Source of the DNA: an uncultured Clostridia bacterium
GTDB taxonomy: Bacteria; Bacillota; Clostridia; Christensenellales; Borkfalkiaceae
DNA length: 64,000 bases
Reading direction: 5' to 3'
Assembly (NCBI GenBank): GCA_944363645.1
Contig: CALVUR010000001.1
Span: forward strand, 62,001 to 126,000
The notes under the pieces are model-generated. The model searched no databases and had not been told where the DNA came from. It saw only the letters and a list, made by a program, of their open reading frames with translations. Positions 26,665 to 36,522 of this stretch are shown here, in pieces. The position numbers were made by a program, and so were the translations under genes. Position 1 is the first letter of the stretch, and the number at the start of each line of letters is the position of its first letter.

Positions 26665-28172
26665 AAATCTTGTGTTTCTAAAATAAATTCCATTTCAAAA
26701 GTTCTGTTCCACGGCGAAGAAACTTTTACATCTTTAACATACTTGCTAATTTGAGGATAATTTTCATTCATATAGCGTATAAGTTCTGTTCTTGCCGCCG
26801 CCACACACTTTCCGTTTACGCCATCAAGTTTAAATACTGTGCAACCATTTTGCGGAACTGCTGTTTCGTCAATAAATGTCCTTGTGTGCGTGCAGTACCC
26901 TACATCGTCGTAATAGCGGTGTACCAAAAATTGCTTGTTGCCCTTTTCGTCTTTACCGTGAAAGTATAGACCACACTGACAAAGCACTGTGCCCAATGTG
27001 TTTGAAGAAGTATTCCAACTTGCGTAGCCATGAATTTTCAAAAGCAAATCTTCGCTTTTTAAGATTGACATAAGTTCTAAATCTGCGCCTGTCGGGTGCG
27101 CTACGTCGCCAACACCAACAACCTTGCCTAAAGATAAAGCATACTTAATTTGTTCAATATATTCTGCGAAGTTTCTTTCTATATCGTAAGGCACAACCAT
27201 CTGCTCTTTTTTGGGTAAATACAGCATTTCACCGCCAATATTTACTGCAAGTAATATATCGGCTTCAACCAAACTGTACACCCGAAGCATGCCGGCTGCG
27301 TAAATTTGATTTTTTATAGTAGCATCAATAATTCTGTCTTCAAAAGACGGTATAACCGTTGCACCCTTTGTTGACGCATAGTAAACAAATACCTTTGGTT
27401 TATAGCCGTAATAATCGTTTACAGCACGGTTAAGCATTGTAAAGCCAGTGTCATCCGCCGCCGGATATACAGGAACTTGCAATATAAGGTTGTTTTCCCT
27501 TAAAAATTCCCTTACCACTTCTTGATCCATAGAAGTATAGCCATATGGTGCAGAGTCGTCTTGTGGTATAACAAAGGCTTCAATGGTTTTGTCCTTTACC
27601 ATTTTCAATGTGTTAAAAAGCACTTTAAGATTGGTGTTTCGCCTACTTTCAAAATCGTTTAACACATCTTCAGGTATTATCCCCTTAATTTGCTCAAATT
27701 CAGTTAATTCTTCTTGGGTTAAAATACCAAGCCTATTTTTATGGGTGTATCTACCATACTTGTGAATTTGTGCGCCATAAGTTGCGTAATAATCGGGTTC
27801 TTCGTCCGATAAGGAATAAAAAGGACAACGCATAATTGTTTGAAAGGCAAAAATTCTTAAATTTGGGTAGGTTTTCTTAAGTTTATATACTAAGTTGCCA
27901 CGTTGATTAAGAAATTCTACGCTATCATGATGTAACCTTGATGGAATAAGTCCGCCATAGATTAAAGTGTCCATTGATAAAATAAGTAGGTCGCAATCTT
28001 TGGCGTTTTCCATAAGCCAGTCTGCAATTTTATCGGTGTCGGCAGGTCTTTTTTTAAGCCCCATAAGTTCAATCGGTGGCATTAAAATTTCAAAGCCTGC
28101 TTTTGGCATTATTTGTGGAAAACCATAGTTGCATGGTCTTTCATCTAACGGTAACATCAAAATTTTTTTCAT
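26661..28172 (-). CDS. DUF4127 family protein (first copy)
   Basis: A 503-residue protein of the uncharacterised DUF4127 family. The opening KILMLPLDERPCNYGFP is its hallmark. Other conserved polar clusters are SMDTLIYGGLIPSR (66-79), IPQDDSAPYGYTSMDQ (202-217), YPAADDTG (236-243), NTSSNTLGT and SPWNRTFEMEF near the end; such Asp/Arg/His clusters suggest an active site. There is no signal peptide. It sits between the ABC permease and GH31 genes in the same operon, and a paralogue lies at 43270-44775. A role in handling the imported sugar is inferred, not shown. Confidence 0.85.
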   Translation of the reverse strand: MKKILMLPLDERPCNYGFPQIMPKAGFEILMPPIELMGLKKRPADTDKIADWLMENAKDCDLLILSMDTLIYGGLIPSRLHHDSVEFLNQRGNLVYKLKKTYPNLRIFAFQTIMRCPFYSLSDEEPDYYATYGAQIHKYGRYTHKNRLGILTQEELTEFEQIKGIIPEDVLNDFESRRNTNLKVLFNTLKMVKDKTIEAFVIPQDDSAPYGYTSMDQEVVREFLRENNLILQVPVYPAADDTGFTMLNRAVNDYYGYKPKVFVYYASTKGATVIPSFEDRIIDATIKNQIYAAGMLRVYSLVEADILLAVNIGGEMLYLPKKEQMVVPYDIERNFAEYIEQIKYALSLGKVVGVGDVAHPTGADLELMSILKSEDLLLKIHGYASWNTSSNTLGTVLCQCGLYFHGKDEKGNKQFLVHRYYDDVGYCTHTRTFIDETAVPQNGCTVFKLDGVNGKCVAAARTELIRYMNENYPQISKYVKDVKVSSPWNRTFEMEFILETQDL

Positions 28173-28176
28173 ATTT

Positions 28177-29115
28177 TTAACCTTTTACAGAACCAATTTG
28201 AATACCGCCCTTAATGTATTTGATTACGAACGGATAAATAAAGAGAATTGGAATGATGCTTAAAAGCATTGCCGCCGCCTGAATGTTTCTTTCGCCCATT
28301 AGCACAAAGTCATCGGTCTTATCTAAAGCAGCCTTACCTAAAAGTAAGTAAATGTAATATGCCAAAGGATGTGCTTCTGTACTTGACGATGAGATAAACA
28401 TCATTGCCGCACCGTAACTATTCCACATACCAACGATTGTAAAGAAACAACAACTGCCAAATACGGGCAAAGCCATAGGTATTACTATGCGGAAAAAGAG
28501 TTGTATATCTGATGCGCCGTCAATTTTTGCGGCTTCTTGAATTTCACTTGAGATGCCTTCAAAAAAGGTTTTGAAAAGTAATAAGTTGCCTACGTTACTT
28601 ATTGAGATTAAAATTACTGACCAAATGGTGTTGAGTAATTTCATTTGCGACATCAATAAGTAGCAAGGAATGATACCAGCGGAAAACAGCATGGTAATGA
28701 TAAAGTAAAGCAAAATTCCGCCACGGAATGGACAATCGGGCTTTGATAGCGGATAAGCCGCCAATGCTTCAACTAAGTTAGATACAAATGTTACAACAAG
28801 TGTAATGATTACAGAGTTAGCAAAAGATTTCCAAAATAGTTTTGCCTGGTTGCCAACCAAAATGTATTGGAATGCTTTAAGTGAAAAATGCGTTGGAAAA
28901 ATTGTTATTTCGTCGTTGTAGTATGGGTCTGAAAATGCAAGTGAAAAGTAAGATAAAAGCGGAACAACTACGATTAAGACAAGAGCAAACAAAAGTGAGA
29001 CGTTTAAAACGCTTACGCTTCTATCTACAATGCTTTCTTTTATCCTATTTTTTCTCTTCTTGCTAAAATCGGGAATATATTCTTCATTTGTTAAATACGC
29101 TTGATATTTTTCCAT
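28177..29115 (-). CDS. Sugar ABC transporter permease, LplC/YtcP type
   Basis: I chose the ATG at 29115 (312 residues, MEKYQAYLTNEE) because AGGGGGG lies 5 bases before it. About six membrane helices are visible. The EAA loop that contacts the ATPase is EAAKIDGASDIQLFFRIVIP. This is the CUT1 subfamily MalG-like permease of the YtcP/LplC branch, often for oligosaccharides. It pairs with the next permease (11 bases apart) and the binding protein upstream. No ATPase gene is nearby. Confidence 0.92.
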   Translation of the reverse strand: MEKYQAYLTNEEYIPDFSKKRKNRIKESIVDRSVSVLNVSLLFALVLIVVVPLLSYFSLAFSDPYYNDEITIFPTHFSLKAFQYILVGNQAKLFWKSFANSVIITLVVTFVSNLVEALAAYPLSKPDCPFRGGILLYFIITMLFSAGIIPCYLLMSQMKLLNTIWSVILISISNVGNLLLFKTFFEGISSEIQEAAKIDGASDIQLFFRIVIPMALPVFGSCCFFTIVGMWNSYGAAMMFISSSSTEAHPLAYYIYLLLGKAALDKTDDFVLMGERNIQAAAMLLSIIPILFIYPFVIKYIKGGIQIGSVKG

Positions 29116-29126
29116 AATTCCCCCCT

Positions 29127-30131
29127 TTACCACAAACTACGGTGCAAGGTCTTTGTGGTAATTTTGTTACCAACAAGCATCAATATCAAGGCAATTAAGC
29201 CGTTGAATACGCCAAGAGCCGTTGCGAACGGAATGTTAGTTCTATTAACTACCGATATCTCGTATAGGTAGGTATCCAAAGTTATCTGCGATTCAATAAG
29301 TTCTGGATTTATCTGCATCATGGTGTAAATTTGTTCAAAGCCTGCAGCCATCATGCCCGAAAATTGAAGTACAAGCATAAGTGCGATTGTGGGCATAATT
29401 GCAGGTATTGTAAGTTTTATAGCCTTTTGCAGTTTATTTGCGCCGTCGATTGTTGCAGCCTCGTAATAACTTTTATCTATTGCCGTTATTGCTGCGTAAT
29501 AAATGATTGAGCCCCAACCAACACCTTTCCAAATGTTTAAAATAACTACGAAAAATTTGAAAAGTCCGTCTTCGCCCATTACCACACGGTCTGGGAAGAG
29601 TAGTTTACCAAGTAAACCTGTGTCGGGGTGTAAAAAGCCTTGCCAAATACCGATTACGATTACCCATGACAAAAAGTTTGGGATACAAACGATAATCAGT
29701 ATGGCTTTCGCAAGCCCTTGACGCTTTAATTCGGCAAGTTGCAAAGCAAGTAATATGGATAGTGGGAAACAGATAACCAACTTTAAAATATTGATTAAAA
29801 AGGTGTTGCCTACCGCCCTAAAAAATGACTCGTCATAGAAAATATCTAAAAAGTTTCTAATCGTCCAGCCGTAATGGGAAAGATTCCATAAAACATCGCC
29901 CCTTGTAAGGTTAAAGCCATCTTTAAACGCAAAGGATATGCCCAGCATTGGCACGTATGAGAAAATTAAACTAAAAAGCGCAGCAGGTACTATAAATGGT
30001 AATAACCTGTAGTGCTTTTTAATTCTTCTACCCTGCTTTTTAAAGTAATCTTCCTTTTTATCTAACTGTGGCGGTTGCCAATTACTATTTTCTTGGTTTT
30101 GGAAAGTCTGTGTATCTAATTTTTCAGTCAT
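29127..30131 (-). CDS. Sugar ABC transporter permease, LplB type
   Basis: A 334-residue permease starting at the ATG at 30131, which follows AAGGAGGG at good spacing; an upstream ATG (30152) has no such site. A basic cytoplasmic N-terminus (about 50 residues) precedes six membrane helices (first: LLPFIVPAALFSLIFSYVPM). The EAA loop is EAATIDGANKLQKAIKLTIP. It is the MalF-like half of the importer and is typical of the LplB/YteP branch. Confidence 0.92.
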   Translation of the reverse strand: MTEKLDTQTFQNQENSNWQPPQLDKKEDYFKKQGRRIKKHYRLLPFIVPAALFSLIFSYVPMLGISFAFKDGFNLTRGDVLWNLSHYGWTIRNFLDIFYDESFFRAVGNTFLINILKLVICFPLSILLALQLAELKRQGLAKAILIIVCIPNFLSWVIVIGIWQGFLHPDTGLLGKLLFPDRVVMGEDGLFKFFVVILNIWKGVGWGSIIYYAAITAIDKSYYEAATIDGANKLQKAIKLTIPAIMPTIALMLVLQFSGMMAAGFEQIYTMMQINPELIESQITLDTYLYEISVVNRTNIPFATALGVFNGLIALILMLVGNKITTKTLHRSLW

Positions 30132-30165
30132 CTTTCCCTCCTTAAAATACAAATTTATACCCCAA

Positions 30166-30192
30166 CCTTACCCCGAATTTTTCGAGGTAAGG
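30166..30192 (-). promoter_or_regulatory. Stable hairpin between binding-protein and permease genes
   Basis: CCTTACCCCGAA (30166-30177) pairs with TTCGAGGTAAGG (30181-30192), one mismatch, 3-base loop, no T-run. It stands where many importer operons have an RNA-stabilising or attenuating hairpin that keeps binding-protein mRNA above permease mRNA. Confidence 0.6.
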
Positions 30193-30222
30193 CGAGAGTA
30201 AAAAACGGAAAAATTTTAGCAA

Positions 30223-32061
30223 TTATTCCCTGTTAAGTTTTACATTGATGTACCAGTTAGTCATTTCGTTAATGATATCTTCTGACCAGTATGGATATGC
30301 TGTGCCTTCTTTATTTACTTTTTTGCGCCACATACTTTCCCTTGTGATTGCAAGTGATTCTGCTGGGTTATCGTGCATGATTGCAGAACTTAAACCACGT
30401 TTTGCTTGTGTTCTTGATAAAATGGAAACAACTGACCAATTTTTGAATGGTGGTGCCATTGTCATTGGGTTTGTGATGATTGAATCGTCCATAGGAACTG
30501 TTACTTGCCAAGCATCATAACCTGTTTCCCTTAAGTGGAATAAAACATTGGCTGCCACACGGTTTGTACCGTTACAGTATTGTGAGTTATCTACGATATT
30601 TGACAAATATCTATCGGTAAGTTTTACCCATTTACCGCCGCCCTTTACAGTCTTTTTGTCATAAGTGCCGTCGGCTTTTTGTTCGCCAACACGATAAGAA
30701 TATTCGTATGGGCGTAAGTAAATTACAGAGTCTGCGCCAGCATAGGTTTCAAATTCTTGATAAGAATAATCGCCGTCTTCATAAAAGTCTTTTGCGCCCG
30801 CTGGGGTTTCGCATGGGATATAGTGTGTACCTTCAATACCGCCATAGAATTGGTCGAAGTATTCTAACTTTTTGCCTAAAAAGTCGATGATATATACTGC
30901 GTATTCTGCCATGTAAGCAGGAATTACTGTGTAATATGATACGCCGTCATCACCGCCGTGAAGCATTGGCTTTGATTGAACTGCAGAGCCGTGTGTGCCA
31001 TCACCTTGTACCCTTGTTGTCCAAACAACGCAACCGTCGTGTACAGCCCTATAATCGGTGTTATCGATGCCCAATTTTTGTGGGATTAAATTTTTTGCTG
31101 CGATTGCTTTGATGAGTGGTGTTACATACCAATATGGTAAGAATGTTACTGAACAAAGTTCGTTTGCGAACTTGTTGCATGATTGTGATGCGTCGCCGTT
31201 GTTCCAAGCCTTTGATAAAATGCCGTTATTGTAGAATTCGTGCATATATTCGGCATATGCTAATGATCTGTCGCTGAATATATACTGACTGATTTTGCCA
31301 TTTTCGTCCACATAGAATTCAAGTGGAACGCCGAAAGCGGAAACAAGTGGTGATACAATTACAGAGTTTTCACCCGGGATATCAAAAGCGTGGTAACTTG
31401 AGTTTGAACCGAACATTTCTTGACATTTTGTTAAAGCATCGGTAAATTCTGCAATGGTCTTTGGAATTTTTACAGTCTTGTTGCCTTCTGCATCTAATTC
31501 ATAGTAACCAACTTTGATTAAGTGGTCTACGTTCCAAATAAGCGCAGAGTCTTCCATTACGCAATAACCAAAGTCAGGAATACCGTAAATGTGCTTGTTG
31601 CCTTCGTTATCGGTATATGTTGTAGCATCCCAACCATAATCCATTAAGTCGATAAGGTCGTAAAGTTTTCTGCCTGATTCAGTTCTTTCGAGAAGTTCAT
31701 TAAGTTCAAGGAAAGTACCTTGTTCTAAATATGGATGGTATTGCGCTTCAGTAAGTTTTAAAATGTGATATTCTTCTTGTGTTGATAGTATCGAGTTGAT
31801 TTCGTTATCAGCAGTACCGTCTGTAACTTCCCTATAATTAACCGTGTAACCGGTTGTATCCGCAATTATTTTTGCTGTATCGTCTGTGCCGAAAGAAGTT
31901 AAACTTGTTTCGGGATACAAACCATTGATTGTAATAGGTTTAGATAGATCTACGTCCCAATTTATTTCATAGTGGTATTCTGTACCACCACAACCGTATA
32001 AACCCATTACAAGCGACAATGTTATAACTGTCGTTAAAACTAAAGAAAAGAATTTTTTCAT
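30223..32061 (-). CDS. Sugar-binding lipoprotein of the ABC importer (LplA type)
   Basis: A 612-residue extracellular solute-binding protein from the ATG at 32061, 5 bases after GAGGTG; a GTG two codons upstream is less likely. The lipobox is VMGLYGCGG (Cys about 24). The body follows the large LplA/family 1 pattern found with LplB/LplC permeases, with aromatic-rich segments (GKKLEYFDQFYGG, YEYSYRVGEQ) that could stack on sugars. The size, well above the roughly 400 residues of MalE-like proteins, suggests an oligosaccharide ligand. Confidence 0.88.
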   Translation of the reverse strand: MKKFFSLVLTTVITLSLVMGLYGCGGTEYHYEINWDVDLSKPITINGLYPETSLTSFGTDDTAKIIADTTGYTVNYREVTDGTADNEINSILSTQEEYHILKLTEAQYHPYLEQGTFLELNELLERTESGRKLYDLIDLMDYGWDATTYTDNEGNKHIYGIPDFGYCVMEDSALIWNVDHLIKVGYYELDAEGNKTVKIPKTIAEFTDALTKCQEMFGSNSSYHAFDIPGENSVIVSPLVSAFGVPLEFYVDENGKISQYIFSDRSLAYAEYMHEFYNNGILSKAWNNGDASQSCNKFANELCSVTFLPYWYVTPLIKAIAAKNLIPQKLGIDNTDYRAVHDGCVVWTTRVQGDGTHGSAVQSKPMLHGGDDGVSYYTVIPAYMAEYAVYIIDFLGKKLEYFDQFYGGIEGTHYIPCETPAGAKDFYEDGDYSYQEFETYAGADSVIYLRPYEYSYRVGEQKADGTYDKKTVKGGGKWVKLTDRYLSNIVDNSQYCNGTNRVAANVLFHLRETGYDAWQVTVPMDDSIITNPMTMAPPFKNWSVVSILSRTQAKRGLSSAIMHDNPAESLAITRESMWRKKVNKEGTAYPYWSEDIINEMTNWYINVKLNRE

Positions 32062-32323
32062 TTTCACACCTCTTTATAAGTGTCAAAAGGTTAAAAATTA
32101 ACCTTAAATTATTTGCTAAAATTGTACGTTTTTTTACTATAATTTTTTTCGTTTTTTAAAAGCGTTTTTTATTTGTATGTGTGATGTAATAATTTTAAAA
32201 AACTTTGATAAATTGCTTGATTTTTAAAGTTTTTATGTTTTTGATAATTTTAAAATTTGTTCTTTTACTTTAATTGGGGCAGATTGCTCTACCCCAATTT
32301 TTAGTAAAATAATTTGCAATGAA
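32062..32323. other. Intergenic region between large lipoprotein and binding-protein genes
   Basis: AT-rich, no gene. It has a hairpin with stem TTGGGG/CCCCAA (about 32273-32299) just after the stop of the large lipoprotein gene. No long T-run follows on the minus strand, so termination may be partial and the downstream operon may be reached by readthrough. Confidence 0.45.
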
Positions 32324-35300
32324 TTATTGAGCTGGTGTTTGTGGTGCGCTTTGATAGCCCCAACCGTTTGCATTGATTACATAACCTTGACCTTCTAACC
32401 AAGAAGCCATTTGTTCAAAGAACTTGTAAACCTTTGGTGTTGTGCCGTCTAAAACTGATGCGTCGAAGGTTACATTTTCATCTAATGCGTATTCTAAAGC
32501 GATAGCACTTACCCTTGCTGCCATGAACATTTCGAACTTGTTACCACTGTTCCAGTTCCATGATAAGTTACTGTTAATAACATATGATGGACCCCAGTAT
32601 AATTCAAATGTAGCCTTGTCTTCAGCGGTCATGTCAGCAACGGTCTTGCCTGCTTTAGCATATCTAACTGTTAAGTCGACAGTGTTGTAAATTGAATCAT
32701 AAGAATCTTCAAATGTAACATAATCGATTGCTGTCAACATTGCATCAAAGTATGTTGGTAACGTAACATTATTTTTTTCAAAGTATTGATATAAAGTTAC
32801 TAACCTAATTGATTGGTATGCAAGGTTGTCATAGTCCATAATTTTTCCTGAATTGCCGTAGTCAGAGTCAACACCTGCTGTCCAACTTGCACCTGCGTAA
32901 ATTTTGCAGATAAGTTCGTTTAATTGATATAATGCGTCTTTTGCAGACATTTCAATTGCTGCTGTTGTCGAATCAAAATAAATTTTTTGATATACCTTAA
33001 TAGGTGCAACATCTGTTAAAACTACTGCTTCAAGGGCGTTTTTGTGGCCTTCTAAAAGTTCAGTAATATATTCAAAATCTGAAAGGATTTTAACAGTTTC
33101 TTGTTCGTCAGCGGTTAATTTGTTGAATTCTGCTAATGCAGCATCGTATTCAGCAAATGCAGCGCCGTGCATTGCGTTTTTATTGAATAATGCGATAACT
33201 TTGCTTGATGCTTCAGTTACTGTTAAAGATTGAGCAGTAACAGGAGCGGTGATACCGATACCGTCAGCAGTTGCGCCAACACGGTTAACCAAGAAGTTTT
33301 GAACGGTTTCAATGTAGGTTAAAAGTGGCGTGCCAACATTTAAACCATAGTATGCTTTATATGCGCCGTTTCTGAAAGCGAAGTCTGATTTTGTTGCGTG
33401 GTTGTTCCAGTTCCAAGCAAGGCCACCCTCAACAAAGGAAGTCTTACCAACCATAACAGCGTTTACTTTTTTAGCAACTTCTTCGGTAACATATGTTACT
33501 TCGCCTGTTGAGATTTGTTTAGCGATTGTTAAAACTGTGTCAATGTAAGCAACGTCTTCAACTAAACCACTTGATGCACCAATTACGTTCATAATGTTAG
33601 TGCAGAATAATGGAAGTTCATAACCAGCTTCTTCTAAACGAGTCTTTAAAAATAATACGTGGTAAGAAGGTAACCATGAGTTATCTGATGTCATTTGTTT
33701 AACGCCGCCACCGTTAGGATCGTCGTTTTCATTACCCGCCCATTGTTTACCTTTTGCGATTTGTGATAAAGTCATTGCAACTTGATCAAATGCTTCTTCG
33801 CCGGTTAATGTAACAGCAGTTGCTGACATACCCATTTCTTTTGCGTTAATGGTGAAGCCTTCAGCAAAGTAACCGGTTGACTTATTCATAAGGTCAATGT
33901 AAATATTGTAGTTATCAATGTTTACGTGGTGTTTCCATCTTTGTAAATCGCCTTCTGTAAGTTGATTTGCGTAAAGATCGTATAATGTCTTAAAGTCTGC
34001 AACATCGTTCATAAGATAGCCCGCATCTTCTGCTGCATCTGTCTTCCAACCAACATATTCATATGTTAATAATGAAGGAAGTGCGTTGATGCCGTCAGCA
34101 AATAATTGACCAGCTTCTGATAATGGTACGTTTTGAATGTAAAGTTCTTCAGCGTAAGCAAGTGGTGAGAAATCGAGCAATGTGTAATATTTTTGTGGGA
34201 TTGTACTTGTGTTTACAGTGCCGTCTGTACCACGCATAGCAGCAACTTCTTCAATTAATTCTTCCATAGAAACTACAGTTTCTGGGGTTGCTTCGTTTAA
34301 TTTGTTGATCTTTGTTTGTAATTCTAATGCATAACCGCCAAGTGCTGTTTCAGCGGTGTTTGGAGCAGCATAACTAAATGAGTATACGTCTGCGCCGTTA
34401 TCTTTAACATATTCTGCAAAAGCGTAAGTATTTAAGATTGTGTAATCATAAATGCCTTCTTCGTGTTCGCCACTTGCCATTAAGATGTTAAAGTCTTTAC
34501 CACGCCATTCAGCGTTTAAAGCGTTACCATAATCGTATTCAGGAATTTCTTCTTCACTTGCAACGTGAGCGGTAGCAGAAACAACTTTTAAGTTTTTGAA
34601 TTCTGCGCCGTTTGTATAATCTGTGTTAAATGAATAAACGCCTGTGCTTGTAGGTGTTCTAATATCTAAACCAGCGATAAATACGAAAGTATTGTTTGCA
34701 TCGAATGCTGTACCAGCAAAGTGTTGGTTAATAGTTTCTTCGTCGATGGTTAATTCATAAGTGTTATCTAACGTACCGTCTGCTGTGTAGAATTCATATT
34801 TACTTTCATCTACGTAGTAAGTGCCGATTTCGTCTTCTTTTTGAACGGTCTTAATAGATGTTTTAAGTGTTGCGTATTCTGGTGTCCAATAACCACCTTC
34901 TTCATTCCAATTAGAAATCATTAAAGGTGTTTCGCCTAAATTGTATTGTACGTCAGAGAAAGAGTCGTCCCTTGATGTACCTTCAAATGGATACCATGCG
35001 CCTGTTTGAACGTTACAAGCGATACCGGTTGCGATAACATAGTAATCTTGCCATGCATAGTAACCGATAAATGCGTATGTGTCGTCTGTGCCTTCATAGT
35101 TTGGCTTAATTTGAACGTTTGTTAAGTCGATTTCATAGTTTAAGCCAGATACACCTTCAAGTCTTGCTGGGATATTTAATACTGCTGCGTCCATTGTGGA
35201 AGATAATTCCCATGATTTTGCAGCGTTTTCAGTATCTAATTCGCCTGTTGGTGTGTATAATGCGTAACCATTGTGGAATTGCTTTGCAATAGAGCCCCTT

Positions 35301-35749
35301 GCTATTACTTCGTGTGTAATTACCTTTCTATTTTTAAGATAATCTGCGTAAAGTACGCCATCATAACAATCGTAAGCTTCTAATTTATTACCATCTAAAT
35401 AGAACCAGAATTGGTCATCAGATGCTTCAGCAAAACCATTACGATTTTGGAAAATGGTTGTTCCGTCTTTTTCAACGTAACTACCGAGTTGTGTAACTGA
35501 GTTGTCGGATGTGAATTCGTCTGTTGCAACTGCTGCATTGATTGCGGCTGCAATAGTCTTGTAATCCCCAATCTTTGTGCCATCTTGCTTATAAGCAGTA
35601 TAAGCATCTTCACGTGTTTCAACTTGTGTGCGAGCTTCCGGAACTACTTTGGTTGGCTTTTCAACTTGTTCAGGTTTACAGCCGATTACCGAAAGTGCCA
35701 TTAAAGTCGCCATAATTGCGACGACTATGAGCGTTAACTTTCTTTTCAT
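32324..35749 (-). CDS. Large surface lipoprotein with internal repeat
   Basis: A 1141-residue lipoprotein, start at 35749 (MKRKLTLIVVAIMATLM) after GGGAGGAAAAG; an in-frame extension to 35872 lacks such a site. The lipobox is LSVIGCKPE. Residues about 150-390 look like a beta-rich, LamG-like or CBM-like domain (LNYEIDLTNVQ ... FVFIAGLDIRTP). The C-terminal part holds two similar helical units of about 190 residues, each with the signature WNWN (GGLAWNWNNHATKSDF and SNLSWNWNSGNKFEMF). It has no recognised enzyme motif. It is the first gene before the ABC importer and probably captures a polymer at the cell surface. Confidence 0.72.
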   Translation of the reverse strand: MKRKLTLIVVAIMATLMALSVIGCKPEQVEKPTKVVPEARTQVETREDAYTAYKQDGTKIGDYKTIAAAINAAVATDEFTSDNSVTQLGSYVEKDGTTIFQNRNGFAEASDDQFWFYLDGNKLEAYDCYDGVLYADYLKNRKVITHEVIARGSIAKQFHNGYALYTPTGELDTENAAKSWELSSTMDAAVLNIPARLEGVSGLNYEIDLTNVQIKPNYEGTDDTYAFIGYYAWQDYYVIATGIACNVQTGAWYPFEGTSRDDSFSDVQYNLGETPLMISNWNEEGGYWTPEYATLKTSIKTVQKEDEIGTYYVDESKYEFYTADGTLDNTYELTIDEETINQHFAGTAFDANNTFVFIAGLDIRTPTSTGVYSFNTDYTNGAEFKNLKVVSATAHVASEEEIPEYDYGNALNAEWRGKDFNILMASGEHEEGIYDYTILNTYAFAEYVKDNGADVYSFSYAAPNTAETALGGYALELQTKINKLNEATPETVVSMEELIEEVAAMRGTDGTVNTSTIPQKYYTLLDFSPLAYAEELYIQNVPLSEAGQLFADGINALPSLLTYEYVGWKTDAAEDAGYLMNDVADFKTLYDLYANQLTEGDLQRWKHHVNIDNYNIYIDLMNKSTGYFAEGFTINAKEMGMSATAVTLTGEEAFDQVAMTLSQIAKGKQWAGNENDDPNGGGVKQMTSDNSWLPSYHVLFLKTRLEEAGYELPLFCTNIMNVIGASSGLVEDVAYIDTVLTIAKQISTGEVTYVTEEVAKKVNAVMVGKTSFVEGGLAWNWNNHATKSDFAFRNGAYKAYYGLNVGTPLLTYIETVQNFLVNRVGATADGIGITAPVTAQSLTVTEASSKVIALFNKNAMHGAAFAEYDAALAEFNKLTADEQETVKILSDFEYITELLEGHKNALEAVVLTDVAPIKVYQKIYFDSTTAAIEMSAKDALYQLNELICKIYAGASWTAGVDSDYGNSGKIMDYDNLAYQSIRLVTLYQYFEKNNVTLPTYFDAMLTAIDYVTFEDSYDSIYNTVDLTVRYAKAGKTVADMTAEDKATFELYWGPSYVINSNLSWNWNSGNKFEMFMAARVSAIALEYALDENVTFDASVLDGTTPKVYKFFEQMASWLEGQGYVINANGWGYQSAPQTPAQ

Positions 35750-36051
35750 CTTTTCCTCCCGAAAAAATAGTTTTTTATATTTTGACCTTTTAGGTCTTGA
35801 TACCTTTTTAATGCCTTTTTTAATACCATTGCCACAAATTTTGCAAAATTTCATATATGGTAATTTGCGCATTTTATAAGGCCTTTAAGCCCCTTTTTTC
35901 TCACACAAACATTATATGCAACGCAAACTTTTTATTTGATTTTGGCAAAATTTAGTGTTGAAAAGAAATTTTCTTTCACAAAATTATCAAAAAAATATTT
36001 CATTTTTGGGCAAAAATATGCCTTTTTTAGAACTTTCTTATCTCAATTATA

Positions 36052-36072
36052 TGTAAGATTTTCATTTGTCAA
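36052..36072 (-). promoter_or_regulatory. Possible promoter of the large lipoprotein operon
   Basis: TTGACA on the minus strand (36067-36072), then TATAAT after only 15 bases or TAATTG after 17. The first spacing is short, which would fit a regulated promoter. The mRNA leader would be about 300 bases. Confidence 0.35.
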
Positions 36073-36153
36073 TAGGTTTTTGAAAATTTTTTTTATTTTT
36101 TATCTTGAAAATATTGTGAAAATATGCTTTTGACGGCGTGAAAAAATTATTTT

Positions 36154-36168
36154 TGAAAATAAATTTCA
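36154..36168. promoter_or_regulatory. Candidate RpiR-type operator, copy 1
   Basis: TGAAAATAAATTTCA. It differs by one base from the palindrome at 47479-47493 and by three from the one at the rpiR-type gene's own promoter. It lies upstream of the large lipoprotein and importer series. Confidence 0.4.
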
Positions 36169-36287
36169 TTTTGTATTTTTTTAAATATCGCTGATTTTAT
36201 CTGTGATTTTGCTATTTTTGATTTAGTTTGAAATTTTATTTTTCATTAAAAATTTCACTTTCAGTTTTCAAAATCCAATTTTGACAT

Positions 36288-36320
36288 AAAAAAATACCGA
36301 CTTTTTTGTCGGCATTTTTT
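36288..36320. terminator. Bidirectional hairpin terminator
   Basis: CCGAC (36297-36301), six-T loop, GTCGG (36308-36312), with A-run before and T-run after, so either direction can end here. It lies beyond the rpiR-type terminator and would insulate the importer operon. Confidence 0.72.
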
Positions 36321-36482
36321 ATTTATTCAAATTTGAAAATTTGTTTCACTCACCTTTTTACTTTGTAAAATGGTATTAAAATGACAATTATTATTTTGTC
36401 AAAGGAAAGATATGACTTGATGCCCCCCTTTCCTTAAACATCTTCTATATGCTTTTTGAAAACTTACGTTTGAAAATAAAAA

Positions 36483-36505
36483 AAGACCGGGCTTAAACCG
36501 GTCTT
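36483..36505 (-). terminator. Terminator of the RpiR-type regulator gene
   Basis: AAGACCGG (36483-36490) pairs with CCGGTCTT (36498-36505); on the minus strand a T-run follows (complement of 36474-36482). It lies 17 bases after the stop codon. Confidence 0.88.
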
Positions 36506-36522
36506 ATATTTCAAAATAATGA

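Larger units (their letters stand above)
35750..36522. other. AT-rich regulatory gap upstream of the importer operon
   Basis: No gene is supported; one 65-codon plus-strand frame is low-complexity Phe/Ile/Lys. The gap holds a candidate minus-strand promoter near 36052-36072, a palindrome TGAAAATAAATTTCA (36154-36168), related AT-rich inverted repeats at 35958-35978 and 36229-36245, and two terminators (36288-36320 and 36483-36505). Confidence 0.55.

Noticed and set aside
35750-35872. Longer N-terminus for the large lipoprotein (MRKLPYMKFCKICG...)
   Set aside because: It puts about 40 residues before a perfect signal peptide and lacks a Shine-Dalgarno site; the ATG at 35749 has GGGAGG.
35936-36133. 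65-codon plus-strand frame in the gap before the large lipoprotein
   Set aside because: Low-complexity Phe/Ile/Lys translation of AT-rich DNA, no ribosome binding site.
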